Below, in pieces: positions 1-9,924 of a stretch of DNA of 64,000 nt. A program made the position numbers and the translations under genes. Under the pieces are notes generated by a model. The model made no database searches. It was not told the origin of the DNA and saw only the letters and a list, made by a program, of their open reading frames with translations. Source of the DNA: Prochlorococcus sp. AG-409-O23 (lineage in GTDB: Bacteria > Cyanobacteriota > Cyanobacteriia > PCC-6307 > Cyanobiaceae); the NCBI GenBank assembly GCA_003215355.1, contig QCKL01000002.1:46531-110530 (forward strand), in the 5' to 3' direction. How positions within the stretch are numbered: the first letter of the stretch is position 1; each line of letters starts with the position of its first letter.

Positions 1-623
1 ATATTTACTTCTATTGGGACTTTTAATTCTAAAATTGGGTTTATCTCTGCAAGTGCTCGATAGATCTTTTGAAGTGTGCTTTTCCCGCTACTCCTATCTC
101 GGAAAAGTGCTGAAAGCTTTGCCCGACTATCTTTTTGACGTGCACACACTAGAAGACCTGAGGTGAATCTTCCTAGCCTATGTACTGGCCTGGGGATTGA
201 TGTCTTGTCAGCTGACTGAAACTGGAGGCTTAGAAGCTCGGTTAAAGTATGCTTTAAGAAGCCTCCACCTGGTACTACTGGTAGTCCCGCAGGCTTGTTT
301 ATAATAAGGATGTCATTATTGTCAAAGAGTGTTTCCCATCTTGCGGGCACAGCATCCTCTATCCATGGAGGACGTTCCCAGGTAACTAAGTCCCCCATGG
401 TTAGATTTTTATTCATCTTTATTGTTGAATTATTTAGTCTTAACTGGCCTTGCTTTAATCTCTCTGACCACTCTAGCCAGCTTGAATGTTTATAACTCGA
501 ACTAAGGATTTCCAATAATGATTTGCCGTCATCTTTTTTCGTGAGCACTTGCCTATATGTCCAACCATTGTTTTTATTAGCTGGAATTAATTCACTAGTT
601 TCAGTGGCGTTACGTGTAGCCAT
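1..623 (-). CDS. RluA-family RNA pseudouridine synthase, 3' part cut by window edge
   Basis: Reverse-strand reading from ATG at 623 stays open to the window edge: MATRNATETSELIPANKNNGWTYRQVL...NNDILIINKPAGLPVVPGG...INPQASTLYRLGRFTSGLLVCA. It carries the RluA-like 'INKPAGLPV' and 'LYRLGRFTSGLLV' motifs. Missing from the ORF track because it has no stop in the window. Confidence 0.8.
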   Translation of the reverse strand, partial: MATRNATETSELIPANKNNGWTYRQVLTKKDDGKSLLEILSSSYKHSSWLEWSERLKQGQLRLNNSTIKMNKNLTMGDLVTWERPPWIEDAVPARWETLFDNNDILIINKPAGLPVVPGGGFLKHTLTELLSLQFQSADKTSIPRPVHRLGRFTSGLLVCARQKDSRAKLSALFRDRSSGKSTLQKIYRALAEINPILELKVPIEVN

Positions 624-625
624 TC

Positions 626-1348
626 CTAAGTTACAAGATGATTCTCAAGGGCATAACGCACTAACTCAGTTCTACTAGAGGTGCCAGTTTTTATAAAAAG
701 TCTGCTCACATATTTTTCAACATTTCGTATAGAGGTTTCAAGCTTTCTAGCGATTTCTTTATTCATTAGGCCTTCGGCAACTAGTTGTAAGACGCTCGCT
801 TCACGTGGAGTGAAGTTGGGAATCTCTATATCTTTAGCAGGAGTTGCATCAACTTGTGTAAGCATTGAACGAATTTCAGTTATTTGCCTAGCCATTTGAC
901 CAACATCTGCATCTGCAAAACGGGCTGCCTCTGCTAGCAATCTTTCTTGTCTTTGTAAAACATTGCGCACTCTTGCCACTAATTCGTCAGGATCAAATGG
1001 CTTAGGGATGTAATCATCAACACCTGCTTGATATCCCTGGATGCGATCAGCGGTCATCCCCTTCGCTGTGAGAAAGATAACAGGTGTGCCACTTAGCCTT
1101 TCATCTTCTCTTAGTCGCTTAAGTAGCCCATAACCATCACATCTAGGCATCATTACATCGCTTATGACTAGATCAGGAATTATTTGCTGGGCTTTTTGCC
1201 ATCCTTCTTCTCCATCTACTGCAGTAGTGACATCGAAACCCTCGTCTTGCAGATATGCCTGCACAGCATTCCGAAGCCCTGGCTCATCGTCAACAAGTAA
1301 TAAGCGTGATGGGTTGGTTATTTCCTTGTTAGGGAGGGAGTCACTCAT
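626..1348 (-). CDS. NarL-type response regulator (receiver + LuxR HTH), Ycf29-like
   Basis: Receiver motifs LLVDDEP, DLVISDVMMP, KPFDPDEL; C-terminal FTPREASVLQLVAEGLMNKEIARKL LuxR HTH. Confidence 0.85.
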   Translation of the reverse strand: MSDSLPNKEITNPSRLLLVDDEPGLRNAVQAYLQDEGFDVTTAVDGEEGWQKAQQIIPDLVISDVMMPRCDGYGLLKRLREDERLSGTPVIFLTAKGMTADRIQGYQAGVDDYIPKPFDPDELVARVRNVLQRQERLLAEAARFADADVGQMARQITEIRSMLTQVDATPAKDIEIPNFTPREASVLQLVAEGLMNKEIARKLETSIRNVEKYVSRLFIKTGTSSRTELVRYALENHLVT

Positions 1349-1703
1349 AGCTGTCTAAGCTTCACTAGTTATAAATCTAGAAGCGATATAGGTGCAAAGG
1401 TTGATCTATTTGTGCTGCTCCTGCAAAAGTTTGAAAAGGAAAATATACGAATCGATTTAGAGCATCTGTCAAAAAGTCATTTCAAGATGGGTTCTCGCTA
1501 TAAATAAATTCATATTCAGAACATTCTTCCCTTTAATTGAATTCAAAATTAACCGATGCCTGCTTTTGTGAGCTTGGTTGAAGAAAACATTGCCTATGGC
1601 CTTTACCAAAGACGCGCTTGAGAAACCTGATATGAACGAAGAAAGCGACAAAGCTCTCAGCTTTGATAAAGGGCGTTCTTCTCCCTCCTTCGAAGCTCGG
1701 CCA

Positions 1704-2837
1704 ATGGAATTTGATTATCAATCCACAACACCTTGTGACCCGGCAGTCTTGGCGGCTATGGAGCCTTACTGGAATCAATATTGGGGGAATGCGTCAAGTC
1801 GGCACAGTCGAATGGGCTTGCACGCTTCAGCAGCAGTTAGCCTTGCGAGAGAGCAATTGGCTGCATTTCTAAAAATTCAGCCTGAAAGATTGATATTCAC
1901 TAGCGGAGCCACTGAGGCAAATAATTTAGCCTTGCTAGGTCATGCTCGAGCAAGGGCATTAGAGCTTGGTCGTCCTGGTCATTTAATCACGCTTGCTACA
2001 GAGCACCATGCTGTATTAGATCCTCTGCGGCAGCTTCAAAGGGAAGGGTTTCGTTTGACGGAACTTAGACCAGGTTTGGACGGACTGTTGTCAGCAGAGA
2101 AGCTATTACAAGCCTTTGAAAAGGATACTTTTTTAGTGAGTGTGATGATGGCAAATAATGAAATAGGGGTCGTGCAACCCATATCTGAATTGACAGGCTT
2201 ATGTAAAGAGCGAGGTGTTGCTTTTCATAGTGATTTGGCACAAACTTTTGGTCACTTACCTATTGACCTCAATCAGCTTGGATTGGACTTTATGAGTGTA
2301 AGTGGCCATAAATTGTATGGTCCGAAGGGCATTGGAGCACTTGTCATAAGTTCTGAATTTTCATTAATGCCTTTGCAGTGGGGAGGAGGGCAAGAGCAAG
2401 GCCTTAGGCCTGGGACGATTCCTGTTCCTTTGGTCATTGGCCTTGTAAAGGCGGCAGAACTGGCCATGCAGGATTTGCATAGTCGATATCACAGACTTCG
2501 TGAGCTGCGCAATCAACTTTGGGAGGGGTTACTAGAGCAAATCCCAAATTTGATAATTAATGGATCTATGGAGCAACGTCTACCAAACAATTTGAACTTC
2601 ACTGTCCCTGGTGTGAGGGGCAATCAATTACATCGAGAGTTGCGTTCATATTTATCTTGTAGCAGTGGGTCTGCATGTAGCAGAGGGGCTCCTTCTCATG
2701 TGCTATTAACTCTTGGGAGGACTCCCAATGAGGCAGAAGCTTCTCTAAGGATGAGTCTTGGGAGAGATACCACTTCTGAGGAGGTTGTTAAAGCTGTTAG
2801 GTCAATTACGAAAGTCGTAAATGAATTAAGGGAATAG
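1704..2837 (+). CDS. Cysteine desulfurase, NifS/IscS family (class V aminotransferase)
   Basis: ATEANNLALLGHARA, SGHKLYGPKGIGAL (PLP Lys), SCSSGSACSRG active Cys loop. Track ORF begins at 1578; the MEFDYQSTTP start at 1704 fits the family better. Confidence 0.88.
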   Translation: MEFDYQSTTPCDPAVLAAMEPYWNQYWGNASSRHSRMGLHASAAVSLAREQLAAFLKIQPERLIFTSGATEANNLALLGHARARALELGRPGHLITLATEHHAVLDPLRQLQREGFRLTELRPGLDGLLSAEKLLQAFEKDTFLVSVMMANNEIGVVQPISELTGLCKERGVAFHSDLAQTFGHLPIDLNQLGLDFMSVSGHKLYGPKGIGALVISSEFSLMPLQWGGGQEQGLRPGTIPVPLVIGLVKAAELAMQDLHSRYHRLRELRNQLWEGLLEQIPNLIINGSMEQRLPNNLNFTVPGVRGNQLHRELRSYLSCSSGSACSRGAPSHVLLTLGRTPNEAEASLRMSLGRDTTSEEVVKAVRSITKVVNELRE

Positions 2838-2916
2838 TTGAATCAGGAATTTCGACTATAGATGTCCTTTTATAAGCTTTTGCCGACATATTTTCTCCTT
2901 CTTGAGGCTTTTGTCC

Positions 2917-3828
2917 CTAAGCGTTTCGCTGGGCGATACGACACTTTGCACTGCGGCTACGAGCATTTGTCAAAATCTCATCATCACTAGCTATGAGTGG
3001 TTTTTTAGTAACACGTTTTAAGCGACTATCTAATTGAAAAGCATTTTTAACGCGCCGATCTTCAAGAGAATGAAAGCTAATTACTATAAGTAGTCCTCCT
3101 GGAACCAGCCAAGTGGGAGCTTTTTTGAGAAAACTATCAAGAGCTTTTAGCTCGTTGTTGACAGCAATTCTTAAAGCTTGAAAGGTTCGTGTGGCTGGAT
3201 GAATACGACCATGGCGCATTTTGGGGGGGTAGCAACCTGCTATGGCGTAAGCCAAATCTGCTGTTCCGGAATAAGGACCTTTTTCTGAGAGGTCGCTTTT
3301 TATCTTTCTAGCAATTCGCCTGGACAATCTTTCTTCTCCATTGACATAAACCAGATCCGCTAGTTCTTTTTCATTCAGGCGTTCAATTAGTTCAGCAGCA
3401 GTATCACCATTCTCTGGGTTCATTCTCATGTCAAGAGGTCCATTAAGTCGAAAACTGAATCCTCTATTTGGATTATCTAGTTGAGGACTGCTTACTCCCA
3501 GATCAGCTAGAACAACGATTGCCGGTTCTGGGGGTGTGAACTCAGCAAAATTTGCTGAAAGAATTTTTACTCTTGATCCGAAAGCTTTTAAATGTTCTTC
3601 GGCAGCAGCTGTTGCATTGGGATCTTGATCCAAGCCAATGACACGTACCTTGGGATTTTCCTTAAGGATTAAGGAACAGTGGCCACCTCCACCAACAGTG
3701 GCATCAATGATCAAGCCTCCATCTAATAGCTTTGACGATAGGTTGTTGTTGATTGCCTCGAGTACTTCTTCATGCAGCACAGGTAAGTGTTTGAAGCTTG
3801 AAATAGAGATAGAAGATTTTTCGGGCAT
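2917..3828 (-). CDS. rsmH: 16S rRNA (cytosine1402-N4)-methyltransferase
   Basis: [47 protein letters not shown]. Confidence 0.95.
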   Translation of the reverse strand: MPEKSSISISSFKHLPVLHEEVLEAINNNLSSKLLDGGLIIDATVGGGGHCSLILKENPKVRVIGLDQDPNATAAAEEHLKAFGSRVKILSANFAEFTPPEPAIVVLADLGVSSPQLDNPNRGFSFRLNGPLDMRMNPENGDTAAELIERLNEKELADLVYVNGEERLSRRIARKIKSDLSEKGPYSGTADLAYAIAGCYPPKMRHGRIHPATRTFQALRIAVNNELKALDSFLKKAPTWLVPGGLLIVISFHSLEDRRVKNAFQLDSRLKRVTKKPLIASDDEILTNARSRSAKCRIAQRNA

Positions 3829-3858
3829 GAGTTCTTCCTAAGATCAGGAAACAGCACT

Positions 3859-5058
3859 TTGCCAACTGGGCCTATGACGCAACTGGAAACGCGCACGGAG
3901 CCAATGGTTGTGAACTTTGGCCCCCATCATCCTTCGATGCATGGTGTGTTGAGATTGGTTGTGACACTGGATGGAGAAGACGTTGTTGATTGCGAACCTG
4001 TTATTGGTTATCTGCATCGGGGGATGGAGAAAATCGCAGAAAACCGTACAAACGTCATGTTTGTGCCATACGTCAGTCGCATGGATTATGCGGCTGGCAT
4101 GTTTTATGAAGCGATAGTTGTTAATGCTCCAGAACGACTGGCCAATATTTCTGTACCAAAGAGAGCAAGTTATATCCGAGTGCTGATGCTTGAATTAAAT
4201 CGCATAGCTAATCATCTCCTTTGGTTAGGTCCATTTCTTGCTGATGTGGGTGCGCAAACTCCTTTCTTTTATATCTTTCGAGAAAGGGAAATGATATATG
4301 ACCTTTGGGAAGCTGCTACTGGCCAACGATTAATTAATAATAATTACTTTCGAATAGGTGGCGTGGCTTGTGATTTGCCATGGGGATGGCTTGAGAAATG
4401 TAGAGACTTTTGTGATTGGTTTGGTCCCAAGATTGATGAGTACGAGAAATTAATTACTAATAATCCGATTTTTCGTCGCCGTATTGAGGGTTTGGGTTCT
4501 ATTGGACGTGAGCAAGCTATTAATTGGAGCCTTTCTGGACCAATGCTTCGAGCTTCTGGCGTCCCATGGGATTTGCGCAAGATTGATCACTATGAATGCT
4601 ATGACGACTTTGATTGGGAGGTGGCATGTGAGAAGGAAGGTGATTGTTATGCCAGATATCGGGTTCGTATAGAGGAAATGCGGCAGTCCTTAAAGATTCT
4701 TAAGCAGGCTTGCGAAATGATCCCTGGCGGTCCAACAGAAAACCTTGAGGCACTTCGTACCTCTGAGGGTAAGGCGAGTTCTTTTACAGGTTTTGATTAT
4801 CAATACGTTGCCAAGAAAGTTGCGCCTACTTTTAAGATCCCTGATGGTGAGTTGTATACCCGGTTGGAATCGGGAAAAGGTGAAATTGGTGTCTTCATTC
4901 AAGGCAAGAATGACGTCACTCCTTGGAGATTCAAAATTCGTGCTGCAGACTTAAATAACCTGCAGATTCTTCCTCATATTTTGAAGGGGGCCAAGGTTGC
5001 AGACATCATGGCTATTCTTGGGTCAATTGACGTCATTATGGGTTCAGTGGACCGTTAA
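3859..5058 (+). CDS. ndhH: NAD(P)H-quinone oxidoreductase subunit H (49 kDa)
   Basis: [46 protein letters not shown], typical NdhH. Confidence 0.97.
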   Translation: MPTGPMTQLETRTEPMVVNFGPHHPSMHGVLRLVVTLDGEDVVDCEPVIGYLHRGMEKIAENRTNVMFVPYVSRMDYAAGMFYEAIVVNAPERLANISVPKRASYIRVLMLELNRIANHLLWLGPFLADVGAQTPFFYIFREREMIYDLWEAATGQRLINNNYFRIGGVACDLPWGWLEKCRDFCDWFGPKIDEYEKLITNNPIFRRRIEGLGSIGREQAINWSLSGPMLRASGVPWDLRKIDHYECYDDFDWEVACEKEGDCYARYRVRIEEMRQSLKILKQACEMIPGGPTENLEALRTSEGKASSFTGFDYQYVAKKVAPTFKIPDGELYTRLESGKGEIGVFIQGKNDVTPWRFKIRAADLNNLQILPHILKGAKVADIMAILGSIDVIMGSVDR

Positions 5059-5066
5059 AAGTTTTC

Positions 5067-5534
5067 TTGTCTACAAAACAACCAGGCTCTTGGCTTCAAT
5101 TGAAACGCGTAGTTCGTTTTGGGGATACTGATCCTGCTGGAGTAATTCATTTCCATCAGTTGTTTCGTTGGTCTCATGAAGGTTGGGAAGAAAGCCTTCA
5201 GCTGTTTGGGTTGCCTGCCGCAGAAGTTTTCCCAGGTGCAAGCAAAACTGACCCTGCCCCTCCGATTGCTTTGCCAATCGTGCATTGTCAAGCTGATTTC
5301 CTTTCACCGATTAAGACTGCCGACAATTTGTCTGTACAGCTTTCACCAGAAAGAATTGACCTGAGTAGTTTTGTGGTGCGAACTCAATTTTTTCGTGGAA
5401 GTGAAGAAGTCGCTAATTCAGTACTTCATCATCTTGCGATCAATGCCCAAACACGTAAGCGTTGTGATCTACCTGTGGGCATTTGTCGTTGGCTAGAAGC
5501 CTCTTCTTTGTATTTAGGGGTTCAGCCTGTGTGA
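5067..5534 (+). CDS. menI: 1,4-dihydroxy-2-naphthoyl-CoA hydrolase-like hotdog thioesterase
   Basis: VRFGDTDPAGVIHFHQLFRWSHEGWEESL hotdog motif; men genes are nearby. Confidence 0.8.
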   Translation: MSTKQPGSWLQLKRVVRFGDTDPAGVIHFHQLFRWSHEGWEESLQLFGLPAAEVFPGASKTDPAPPIALPIVHCQADFLSPIKTADNLSVQLSPERIDLSSFVVRTQFFRGSEEVANSVLHHLAINAQTRKRCDLPVGICRWLEASSLYLGVQPV

Positions 5535-5654
5535 AGAGAAATGTTAATTCGTTGCCGCTACCTTCTTAATGAGGTTTTGAATAAGGCTGCTTATCTTGTC
5601 CGCTTGGCCAACTAATATTGTTGAGCATGGGAATTTCTTTCGGTCTTCTTATCT

Positions 5655-5984
5655 ATGTCAGAGCCCAAAGCTCTATATGTATTGTTAGCCCCTGTTGGCC
5701 AGCTGACTGGTAATGGTCAGTTGCGTGAAACAATCAGCGAGCGTCGGAATCGAAAGGGTTCAGATGTCCTCTTTTGGTATCTTTCGCCTGAGTTGGTAAA
5801 GAAATTTGATCTTCCTGGAACCGGAGTTGAAGCAGTAGTGGCAGATGAACTTACAGCAATTAATTGGTTGAAGATGCGTTTTGGGGGTGAAAGCAGCACT
5901 TTTCAGCTAGACATTGAACAACTCCGTGAGCATGCAAGTGCCTTACCCCCTGCACCGACAAACAGAAATATCAGTGCTTCATAA
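5655..5984 (+). CDS. Hypothetical protein (109 aa)
   Basis: Open frame, coherent globular composition; family not recognised. Confidence 0.7.
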   Translation: MSEPKALYVLLAPVGQLTGNGQLRETISERRNRKGSDVLFWYLSPELVKKFDLPGTGVEAVVADELTAINWLKMRFGGESSTFQLDIEQLREHASALPPAPTNRNISAS

Positions 5985-6120
5985 ATTATTTAGCTAATGT
6001 AGTTTCTCAATTTTCCAAAAATAATAAGCCTTTAATTAATATAATTAAAGGTGTTCAAACGCTCTCATCTCAATTATTTCATCCTAAAACTTACATGGAA
6101 TTCAATTTAAGGATACTTAT

Positions 6121-6486
6121 ATGAAACCTCTCCACAAGGTCACAATCCATCACAGGAAGGCTGGACGTACTATTTCTTTTGATGTTCCAGAGGGTGAATA
6201 TATTTTGCGTTGTTTTGAATCTCATGGAGAGGAGCTTCCTTTCTCTTGTCGAAATGGTTGCTGTACCACATGCGCTGTAAGGATTTTGTCAGGTGAGATG
6301 GATCAAACAGCTGGAATTGGGCTTTCGGCAGAAATGCGAGCACAAGGCTATGGTCTTCTTTGCGTGGCTAAGGCAATTGGTCCACTTGAGGTTGAGACTC
6401 AGGATGAGGATGAGGTATATGAAATGCAATTTGGGAAATATTTAGGACAAGTTAAAGCTCAGGCAGGCAGCCCATTTGATATTTAA
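6121..6486 (+). CDS. [2Fe-2S] plant-type ferredoxin with C-terminal extension
   Basis: CRNGCCTTC plus downstream YGLLCVAKA Cys ligand; ~35 residues after the last ligand. Confidence 0.9.
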   Translation: MKPLHKVTIHHRKAGRTISFDVPEGEYILRCFESHGEELPFSCRNGCCTTCAVRILSGEMDQTAGIGLSAEMRAQGYGLLCVAKAIGPLEVETQDEDEVYEMQFGKYLGQVKAQAGSPFDI

Positions 6487-6559
6487 TCTGAATGATAATT
6501 ACTATAATTATTGAAGGCAAAAAAAGTTTTTGCTGAGACTGTCTCTTGGTATCAATGGA

Positions 6560-7609
6560 TTAACCGTATCTAACAGCATTTGTTTTCTCCATTGGGAGTA
6601 AAAACTGCTGAAGAATTAGTGAGACGAATTTGCCAAGAGCTAACGGTTTTGCCAGTCCAGTACTTTCTCTCCATTTGCGGAAGGCATTCAATATCTGTAC
6701 GCGCATTTCAAGGAACTTGCCGTCATCAAATTTATAAACCCAAGGGAATGCATTGCGTGATGTGTTATTAGTTTGGATGATTACTTCTTCGTCAAAGAGA
6801 ACGGGGTCTATACCAAGAAGGTTGTAAAACTCACCTCTTTCACAAACAGTGAGGGTATGGGTTAGGAAAACAGTCCACAGGAAGAACCGGCTAAGTAGCT
6901 TACCTCGTAAACCTTTAGTCATTCCTGGCCAGCAGCGCATCATCAGATTGATGCAATCTCCGTGACGATTTTCGTCCTGACACCATGGTTCAAAGAAGTC
7001 AAATAAGGGAGCACATGCTTTTTCAGGATTGTCATTCAGGTGACGATTAATGAGGATATAGCGCCAATATCCAATCTTTTCTGAGAGGTATAACGAGTAA
7101 AGAACCCAGCTTAGGGGGAAGAATGTAGCGGCTCTTTTATTCCCTAAATTTGGGAGGTCAACGTTGATGCCTTCTGCTTTTAAAGCTCGGCCTAGGAACC
7201 CAGCATGGCGAGCTTCATCTCTGGCTAAAAATTGAAAGAATTGACCAAGTTCTTTCCTCCCAGATTTCTTAAATCTATTAGAGATCTCCTTAAAGAGTAA
7301 AAATCCTGAGAATTCAGATACTACTGATCGAACAAGGTAGCTTTCATAAACTGCCTTATCTTCTGGTGAAAGCTCATTTAGGCGGTCAAGTGAAGCTTTG
7401 CGATCGAAATGTTTGAGGTTGTAGTCAGCCTCCATTTCCTTGAACATTGCCTCGAAATCTTGCCTTGCTATATCGAGGTCGGTTTTGGCAGCTTTATCGA
7501 ACTCAGTGGTGTAAAACCTTGGAGTTAGTAGGTTCTCGTCAAGATGTGGGGGGAGTTCATTCCTCCCAGCTCCTCGTAGGGCAGGGGCAGTAGTAGCAGT
7601 AGCTGTCAT
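6560..7609 (-). CDS. acsF: Mg-protoporphyrin IX monomethyl ester oxidative cyclase (di-iron AcsF/CHL27)
   Basis: FYTTEFDKAAKTDLDIARQDFEAMFKEMEADYN, ARDEARHAGFLGRALK, DENRHGDCINLMM di-iron motifs. Confidence 0.96.
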   Translation of the reverse strand: MTATATTAPALRGAGRNELPPHLDENLLTPRFYTTEFDKAAKTDLDIARQDFEAMFKEMEADYNLKHFDRKASLDRLNELSPEDKAVYESYLVRSVVSEFSGFLLFKEISNRFKKSGRKELGQFFQFLARDEARHAGFLGRALKAEGINVDLPNLGNKRAATFFPLSWVLYSLYLSEKIGYWRYILINRHLNDNPEKACAPLFDFFEPWCQDENRHGDCINLMMRCWPGMTKGLRGKLLSRFFLWTVFLTHTLTVCERGEFYNLLGIDPVLFDEEVIIQTNNTSRNAFPWVYKFDDGKFLEMRVQILNAFRKWRESTGLAKPLALGKFVSLILQQFLLPMEKTNAVRYG

Positions 7610-7723
7610 TGCCTTTATCTAACCGATGAGTGATTCTATGTCTTTGACTTAAGTCTTGGACGTTTGCTTAGGAACTCGAAGTCTTCTGAATGAATTAGCA
7701 AGGTTATGCACTTGATTTGAGGA

Positions 7724-8956
7724 CTAGTGTTTTGCCTTCAGCCAAGTTGTCCAGCGTGCTCTTTCCCACTTCCCTGCTGAATTAGGAGCAAGTGTGGGGC
7801 AATGAATCCAATCGACGGGCTTTTCTGCAGGTTGCCAATTTGCGACTAGTTTTTGAAGTTCTATAAATGCTTCTGAGTTGGGATCGGTTTCTTGCTGGTT
7901 CCGAAAACGCACTAAAGCAACTATTCGCTCTCCCCATTCTGGGTCTTGAATGGGTAAAAAAATAAGTTCTTCTATGGGCAATTTAGTAGCGCTAATAGCC
8001 TTTATTAATCTTGCTTCTAGTTGCTCTGGGAAAACTGTTTCGCCCCCAGAGTGAATTGCATTATCGACTCTTCCAGTAACCTTTAGTTGTAAGAGTGAAC
8101 TCTCAGATATTAATTCTGCAAAGTCTCCTGAGCGCCACCATCCAGATTTGTTGCTTAGGCCTTTGAGTGCTCCCTCTTTGCAAAGAGCGATTGCAAGTCT
8201 TGGGGTTTTTACTTCTAAAGCTCCATTTGCATCTAGTCGCAATTGAACATCGATTAAAGGTGCCCCACAGGTATTGTTGCCTGAGAGAAATTCTCTAGGA
8301 GAGAGGGCCGTTACCATTGCTGCCGTCTCAGTAGATCCATAGCACGGTGCAAGGTTTAGTTTTTTTGCTCTAGAAGTTGTTTTTAAGTCTTCTGCAATTG
8401 CTGCACCACCAACCCAGATTATGGAAAATCTCTGTAAGAACCTTATACCTTCGTGGTTGTTAAGTAATCTTCGCAATTGAGTAGGGACTAATGAAATAAG
8501 GACAGGTTTTTTATCTTGCTCAAAAACAACTTTGCAAGCTTGATCTAGTTCAATTGGATTGTGCATGAGAGATGGCATTAGCCATTTATGTTCAGCACCC
8601 CAAAAGCGACTGCGCCACCAAGGCATCAATCCACTGACATGATGAATTGGTAACGGGTTAAGAACTATGCAGTTTTGAGGTTCTATTCCCTGCGCTTGTA
8701 GCCATTGTCCAGTTGCTTGAGCAGATTGATTGAGATGAAGGCAGGGTTGTAAACATTGCTGTGGCCCTCCTGCCGTGCCACCACTTGAGAGAATAACTCC
8801 AGGACCTTTTGGTAAAAGTGATTCTGGAATTAATACTTGTTGCGCTCTAGGTGGCAATAATTCCACCCATGAACCGTGTAAAAGATAATTTTCAAGTTTG
8901 CTAGAGCATTCTTTAGCGTTGATTGGGTTGCAATGAAGAGTTCTTAGTGCATTCAT
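7724..8956 (-). CDS. menE: o-succinylbenzoate-CoA ligase-like AMP-binding enzyme
   Basis: ILSSGGTAGGPQQC, CYGSTETAAMV, WWRSGDFAEL acyl-AMP ligase motifs; adjacent to menC. Confidence 0.85.
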   Translation of the reverse strand: MNALRTLHCNPINAKECSSKLENYLLHGSWVELLPPRAQQVLIPESLLPKGPGVILSSGGTAGGPQQCLQPCLHLNQSAQATGQWLQAQGIEPQNCIVLNPLPIHHVSGLMPWWRSRFWGAEHKWLMPSLMHNPIELDQACKVVFEQDKKPVLISLVPTQLRRLLNNHEGIRFLQRFSIIWVGGAAIAEDLKTTSRAKKLNLAPCYGSTETAAMVTALSPREFLSGNNTCGAPLIDVQLRLDANGALEVKTPRLAIALCKEGALKGLSNKSGWWRSGDFAELISESSLLQLKVTGRVDNAIHSGGETVFPEQLEARLIKAISATKLPIEELIFLPIQDPEWGERIVALVRFRNQQETDPNSEAFIELQKLVANWQPAEKPVDWIHCPTLAPNSAGKWERARWTTWLKAKH

Positions 8957-9921
8957 GCAGCCTTCCAGACCAACAATGGATCGTTCCGAAATAGATTCCC
9001 ATTAGGACAGCAGCCAGGTGCTAATCCTGGAGCGGTTGGCGTGGGCCCTTGTTGTTGTAATGCTGCTAGGTGGTGAAGCCAACGGCGGCCAATGCCTGTT
9101 TCAAATGCAGTGCTGACAACCCTCAAACTCATTCCCTGCTGAAGCTCTTTTAGCAAAATTCTTGGATCGCCATCTAATGCAGGTCGACGGATTTGCCAGC
9201 CTGTCCATTCTTGTCGCAACATAGGCTTTACAGCTAGTGACTCGTCAAGTGCGATGGGTACTTTTTCCGATAATTCTTTTAGGCCGGCAATATCTTCTGC
9301 GGGTAAGGGTTGTTCAAGCCATTCTAGACGTGGGTCGTGAAGAAAATGCTGGGCCCAAAGATGAGCCTGTTTTCTATCCCAACCGCCATTGGCGTCGAGT
9401 CGAAGACGTGCGCTAATAGGAACCTTATGTAAAACTTCCCTTAGGAGACTCTCTTCATGCTTAATGGGGTCAATCCCAACTTTCCATTTAAAAGTTACTG
9501 GCTGATTTATATTTATAGATGATTTCAATACAGCATCAATAGTAGTTAATAATGACTTGCCATAAGGCAGTAAAAATGCAGATTGTGGAGCTTTTAACCA
9601 GCCTATCTTTGTCTTGCAGCCAATTAAGCAATCCAATTCTGCTAAAGCTGCTCCCATGCCAAAGGCTAATGCTCCAGGCCATGTACTTATCTCTGTTTCC
9701 AGGCTTTCTCTGGAGGGATGTGTCCCTAACTTCTTTAAAATACTTTCACATGTTTTGAGCTCCTGTGGATTTAAAGGAGATACTTCTCCCCACCCTGAGT
9801 CTCCATTTGATCTTTGCAGATGTAATAACCACCCTTGCTTTTTTTTGAGCAAGCCTTGTGAAGTACGAATAGGTCGAATTAGCTCAAAAGAAAATGGTTT
9901 TAGATCAAGTGTGAGGAGCAT
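8953..9921 (-). CDS. menC: o-succinylbenzoate synthase
   Basis: Enolase-superfamily RLRLDANGGWD and IALDESL motifs, FKWKVG; overlaps menE by 4 nt. Confidence 0.85.
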   Translation of the reverse strand: MLLTLDLKPFSFELIRPIRTSQGLLKKKQGWLLHLQRSNGDSGWGEVSPLNPQELKTCESILKKLGTHPSRESLETEISTWPGALAFGMGAALAELDCLIGCKTKIGWLKAPQSAFLLPYGKSLLTTIDAVLKSSININQPVTFKWKVGIDPIKHEESLLREVLHKVPISARLRLDANGGWDRKQAHLWAQHFLHDPRLEWLEQPLPAEDIAGLKELSEKVPIALDESLAVKPMLRQEWTGWQIRRPALDGDPRILLKELQQGMSLRVVSTAFETGIGRRWLHHLAALQQQGPTPTAPGLAPGCCPNGNLFRNDPLLVWKAA

Positions 9922-9924
9922 GTA

